From Clostridiales bacterium (GTDB lineage: Bacteria > Bacillota > Clostridia > Lachnospirales > Lachnospiraceae): 7,510 nt of DNA. Below the pieces are notes generated by a model, which searched no databases, was not told the origin of the DNA, and was given only the letters and a program-made list of their open reading frames with translations. The stretch is taken from contig JAHZHG010000010.1 of NCBI GenBank assembly GCA_019420425.1, positions 11,221 to 18,730 of the forward strand, read 5' to 3'. Shown here piece by piece: positions 5,075-7,510 of this stretch (positions within the stretch are counted from its first letter, which is position 1; each line of letters opens with the position of its first letter). A program made the translations under genes and the position numbers.

Positions 5075-5941
5075 CTACCGGATTTTCCTGCCCATTTCAT
5101 AGGCGCCCTGCCTGATGACGATTTTCCCCTTGGCGTCCGGGTCGTCCCGGATGATTTCACCAACAGCCGGCACGGTTATAGTCCCGGCATAAGGGTTTTT
5201 GATGCTGAGTACCGGCGTGGTGATGGCGGCGTCCACCTCGCTGCGTTCAAAAGCCAAATCGCAGCCGATCATCTCGCAGCCGATGAGCTTCAGGTTCTTG
5301 CAATAGCACAGGGGCTGTGTGCCGATAATCTTGCAGTTTTGAAAAGTGACATTCTCGCAGTACCAGGCCAGATATTCGCCCTTGACAACGCTGTTTTTGA
5401 CGATGACGTTTTTGGCGTGCCAAAAGGCGTCCTTGGTGTCGAAGGTACAGTTTTCAAAAACCGAATCTTCAATGTACTGGAAGGAATATTTTCCCTTCAT
5501 GCGCACATCCGTAAAATGCAGATTGGCAGAACGCATCATGAAATACTCGCTCTCGGCGTCACAGTCCTCCATCTCGATCCCCCGAACAGACCAGCCAAAT
5601 TCCGGGGAAACGACGTCGCAGCCCCGCATCCTGACGTTGCTGCATTCCCGCAGTGCTTTGATGCCGTGGAGCTGGGTATTCTCAATGACGATATGGCCGG
5701 AATACCACAACGCCGCCCGGCATTTATCCGTCAGCTCGCAGTCCCGGATCGTAATGCCGTGGTCGTGCCAGAAAGGGTATCGCAGATTGAAAAAGCAATG
5801 CTGCGCTTCCCCGTTCCGGCTATCCTTTAAGTCGCTCTCCCCGTCCGCCGGCCCGTCAAAGGAGCAGTTTTTTAGGAGGAGGCCGTCAATCCCGTAGAGG
5901 GCTCGTTCAGCGTCAAATGTCTGGTTTTCAATGACAGCCAT
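5075..5941 (-). CDS. DUF3737 family protein (predicted right-handed beta-helix)
   Basis: The 288-residue protein begins 'MAVIENQTFDAERALYGIDG' and is made of repeating strand-turn units such as 'NVIVKNSVVKGEYLAWYCEN' and 'VTFQNCKIIGTQPLCYCKNL', with 'DAFWHAKN' and 'LAFERSEVDA' blocks. This matches the DUF3737 family, whose repeated 'N-V-x-(L/V)-x-N/D-C' pattern predicts a parallel beta-helix. The function is not established. Many Asn, Cys and aromatic residues line up from rung to rung, as in stacked ladders. No signal peptide or membrane helix is visible, so it is likely cytoplasmic. I chose the ATG at 5939-5941 because AAAGGA (5951-5956) lies 9 bases upstream and family members start at this point; an ATG at 5957-5959 has no ribosome site. 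It lies 52 bases after the alcohol dehydrogenase gene and is probably co-transcribed. Length is normal for the family. Confidence 0.85.
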   Translation of the reverse strand: MAVIENQTFDAERALYGIDGLLLKNCSFDGPADGESDLKDSRNGEAQHCFFNLRYPFWHDHGITIRDCELTDKCRAALWYSGHIVIENTQLHGIKALRECSNVRMRGCDVVSPEFGWSVRGIEMEDCDAESEYFMMRSANLHFTDVRMKGKYSFQYIEDSVFENCTFDTKDAFWHAKNVIVKNSVVKGEYLAWYCENVTFQNCKIIGTQPLCYCKNLKLIGCEMIGCDLAFERSEVDAAITTPVLSIKNPYAGTITVPAVGEIIRDDPDAKGKIVIRQGAYEMGRKIR

Positions 5942-5950
5942 ATCAAAATA

Positions 5951-5956
5951 TCCTTT
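5951..5956 (-). promoter_or_regulatory. Ribosome binding site that decides the DUF3737 start
   Basis: AAAGGA lies 9 bases before ATG 5939-5941 and overlaps the codons that would follow the upstream ATG at 5957-5959, which itself has no ribosome site. Confidence 0.6.
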
Positions 5957-5993
5957 CATTCAACAAGATTCACAGCTTTGCAAACAGCCATCC

Positions 5994-7169
5994 TTACCGG
6001 TAAGCCTTTTCAAAAATGCCCGCGCACTCCTCATCGGACATCGGGCAGGGATTTGCCAAGAACAATCCGCCCATGGTCTCCCGTGCATTGACGGCCAGCG
6101 TCATGCATTCGTCCTTCTGGATCCCGTAATCACTCATCTTCAGATCGTCTACGCCGCAGTCCTTTTGAAGCTGCTGAAGAGCCGTAATGAAATCCTCCGG
6201 CTTGTCGGCATTTGGCATTCCCATCACGCGGGCCATCTTGATAAGCTGCTCATCGCAGGCGTGGCGCTCAATGAAGTACCGGGCAAATTCTACGGAAATC
6301 ATAATCAGTCCGGCTCCGTGAGGCAGGTTGTGGTGATAGGCGCTCATAGCGTGCTCCATAGAATGCTGCGCGGTGGTGGAGGTCAGCTGCATGGCGATCC
6401 CCGCCATAGTGCTGCCATAGGCGATGTGCTCCCTCGCTACCAGGTCGTTTCCGTCCTTTACAGCACGGGGCAGATAGTTGGCGATATTCTCAATGGCGGA
6501 CAGCGCAATGGTTTCACTCAGGATATTTACGCCGTTAGACATCATGACTTCCGTATTGTGGAACAGCGCGTCAAAGCCCTGATAGGCCGTGTATTTTGCG
6601 GGAATGGTTTTCATCAGCTCCGGGTCTACCACAGCGAGGACAGGAGTCAGTTCCTGGTAGCCGAAGCCGATCTTTTCTTTGGTCTCCAGGTTGGAGATTA
6701 CGCCCCAGCAGTTGACTTCCGAGCCTGTGCCGGCGGTAAGGGTGATGGCCACAATCGGAAGGCCGGGATTTATAAGGGGCTGCCCCTTTCCGGTGCCGCC
6801 GTTCACATAGTCCCAAAGATCGCCGGGGTTGGTTGCCATGGCCGCCACAGCCACAGCGGAATCCAGCACAGCGCCGCCGCCCAGTGCCACAATGAAATCA
6901 CAGCCGTTCTCTTTGGCAAAGGCAGCGCCCTCCATTACCATTTCCTTGACAGGGTTTTCCATAACCTTAGCAAATTCCGCCGCCTCGACGCCCGCTTTAT
7001 GAAGCTGCTCCAGAGTGCGGTCATAGGCGCCGCTCACCTTTGCGGATTTGCCGCCGGACATCAAAAGCAGCGCCTTTTTTCCGGGCAAGGGCTGGCTTCC
7101 GAGTTCGTTCAGCTTCCCGCTGCCAAACAGAATTTTTGTGGGGTTGTTGAAATCAAAGTTCATGTTCAT
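5994..7169 (-). CDS. Iron-containing (group III) alcohol dehydrogenase, butanol dehydrogenase-like
   Basis: The 391-residue protein has the full two-domain layout. The N-terminal nucleotide domain starts 'FDFNNPTKILFGSGKLNELG' and includes 'FIVALGGGAVLDSAVAVA' (92-109) and 'ITLTAGTGSEVN' (142-153), the coenzyme-binding loops. The helical C-terminal domain carries the metal ligands: likely Asp200 and His204 ('GFDALFHNTE'), His269 ('QHSMEHAM') and His284 ('LPHGAGL'), with the conserved His273. It resembles the NADPH-linked butanol/aldehyde reductases of Clostridia and would interconvert aldehydes and alcohols in the cytoplasm, usually in the reducing direction during fermentation; the substrate cannot be read from sequence. 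ATG 7167-7169 has AGGAGG 8 bases upstream. It begins 19 bases after the 86-residue gene, indicating one transcript. Length is usual and no lesion is visible. Confidence 0.95.
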   Translation of the reverse strand: MNMNFDFNNPTKILFGSGKLNELGSQPLPGKKALLLMSGGKSAKVSGAYDRTLEQLHKAGVEAAEFAKVMENPVKEMVMEGAAFAKENGCDFIVALGGGAVLDSAVAVAAMATNPGDLWDYVNGGTGKGQPLINPGLPIVAITLTAGTGSEVNCWGVISNLETKEKIGFGYQELTPVLAVVDPELMKTIPAKYTAYQGFDALFHNTEVMMSNGVNILSETIALSAIENIANYLPRAVKDGNDLVAREHIAYGSTMAGIAMQLTSTTAQHSMEHAMSAYHHNLPHGAGLIMISVEFARYFIERHACDEQLIKMARVMGMPNADKPEDFITALQQLQKDCGVDDLKMSDYGIQKDECMTLAVNARETMGGLFLANPCPMSDEECAGIFEKAYR

Positions 7170-7188
7170 GGTCGTTTCCTCCTACATT

Positions 7189-7449
7189 TTATTTTTTTTG
7201 AGATTTCATCGATTCTTTGTCCTCTTTCTCCATGGCATAGACCAGGTAGTCGAGGCAGTCGATTTTGTACTGGTCCTGATGCAATGCCTCCAGCAGGGAA
7301 AGCCTATGCTGGGACAAAAGACGGTACTGTTCTTCCCGCCTGTGATTTTGCTCCAGCAGAAGGAACTTTTCAATCAAAGGAACGCCGCATCCGGCGTCGG
7401 ACAGGTTCCGCCGTATCTTGAAAATCTGGTCGTCCGTCAGTGTCTCCAT
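7189..7449 (-). CDS. 86-residue helical protein of unknown function at the head of the alcohol dehydrogenase operon
   Basis: The protein reads 'METLTDDQIFKIRRNLSDAG', then 'CGVPLIEKFLLLEQNHRREE', then 'LLSQHRLSLLEALHQDQYKI' and 'DCLDYLVYAMEKED', ending in a Lys/Ser-rich tail. It looks fully helical, probably a two- or three-helix bundle with coiled-coil character in 40-75. The segment 'LLxxHRxxLLxxLHxDQxxIDxLDYLxxxME' resembles the dimerising helix and end of MerR-family regulators, but no DNA-binding domain precedes it. I remember similar small proteins near redox genes in Clostridia, without a known function. AGGAGG (7459-7464) lies 9 bases before the ATG. It is 19 bases upstream of the alcohol dehydrogenase gene and is likely the first gene of that operon. 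Cys21 and Cys65 are worth noting if the role is redox sensing. Confidence 0.8.
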   Translation of the reverse strand: METLTDDQIFKIRRNLSDAGCGVPLIEKFLLLEQNHRREEQYRLLSQHRLSLLEALHQDQYKIDCLDYLVYAMEKEDKESMKSQKK

Positions 7450-7473
7450 ATGTCTCCGCCTCCTGTTGATTCT

Positions 7474-7502
7474 ATTGTAAGCCCATCGATATGCAATAGC
7501 AA
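7474..7502 (-). promoter_or_regulatory. Candidate sigma-A promoter of the alcohol dehydrogenase operon
   Basis: Read on the minus strand, TTGCTA (7497-7502) and TACAAT (7474-7479) are 17 bases apart. Transcription would start near 7467, leaving a very short leader ahead of the AGGAGG at 7459-7464. The -35 match is moderate, and the window ends 8 bases further on, so upstream control sites are out of view. Confidence 0.5.
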
Positions 7503-7510
7503 ATACTTTG

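Noticed and set aside
5074..5163. The first ~30 codons of the minus-strand frame that leads into the acetyltransferase-reductase fusion
   Set aside because: They lie inside the end of the DUF3737 gene in another frame and resemble nothing; the fusion remnant starts after 5063.
5993..6004. Perfect 12-base palindrome CTTACCGGTAAG at the alcohol dehydrogenase stop
   Set aside because: Without a loop and without a T run it is not a terminator, and a single 12-base palindrome over a stop codon is weak evidence for an operator.
5931..7421. A 496-codon plus-strand open frame opposite the alcohol dehydrogenase and the 86-residue gene
   Set aside because: It is antisense to genes with clear family motifs, has no ribosome site or recognisable motif, and its His/Gly/Val-rich composition is that of an antisense shadow of a codon-biased gene.

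Overview
The window looks like chromosomal DNA from a gut-type anaerobic Firmicute (class Clostridia). The grounds are strong AGGAGG-type ribosome binding sites, an ECF sigma factor paired with an RsgI-like anti-sigma protein, a 2,4-diaminopentanoate dehydrogenase-like gene end, an Isf-type flavoprotein, a DUF3737 protein and an iron-containing alcohol dehydrogenase. The species cannot be named from the sequence. No RNA gene, CRISPR array, transposase or phage gene was seen.

Layout. 1-363 (+) is the 3' end of an amine dehydrogenase-like gene, closed by a hairpin at 377-419. 467-732 (-) is a frameshifted, truncated EamA-type transporter. 785-2534 (-) is a compact three-gene operon, read from high to low coordinates: a secreted protein with four Asp/Cys repeats, an ECF sigma factor, and a membrane anti-sigma factor of the RsgI type. 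A sequence resembling an ECF promoter (TGAAC-17 bp-TCGTATTA) lies 50-90 bases before its first gene, suggesting autoregulation. 2789-3263 (+) is a TetR regulator broken by two single-base shifts, bracketed by hairpin terminators at 2748-2781 and 3324-3368. 3565-4212 (-) is an intact Isf-like flavoprotein with its own -10 element inside a perfect 13-base palindrome. 4321-7449 (-) is a second operon: an 86-residue helical protein, an iron alcohol dehydrogenase, a DUF3737 beta-helix protein, and then a decayed tail in which the first ~50 codons of a sugar O-acetyltransferase are joined to the C-terminal two thirds of an aldo/keto reductase that also carries an in-frame TAG.

How it works together. 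The 785-2534 operon reads as a cell-envelope signalling unit: the sigma factor would be held by the transmembrane anti-sigma protein, whose extracellular part carries the Asn-Pro site typical of RsgI autoproteolysis, while the co-expressed secreted repeat protein could be the output or the ligand. The 4321-7449 operon is probably aldehyde/alcohol redox metabolism with its distal genes being lost. Four of the broken genes show single-base losses, mostly next to short homopolymers, so either genuine decay or assembly indels must be considered. The acetyltransferase-reductase fusion and the truncated transporter cannot be explained by indel errors alone.
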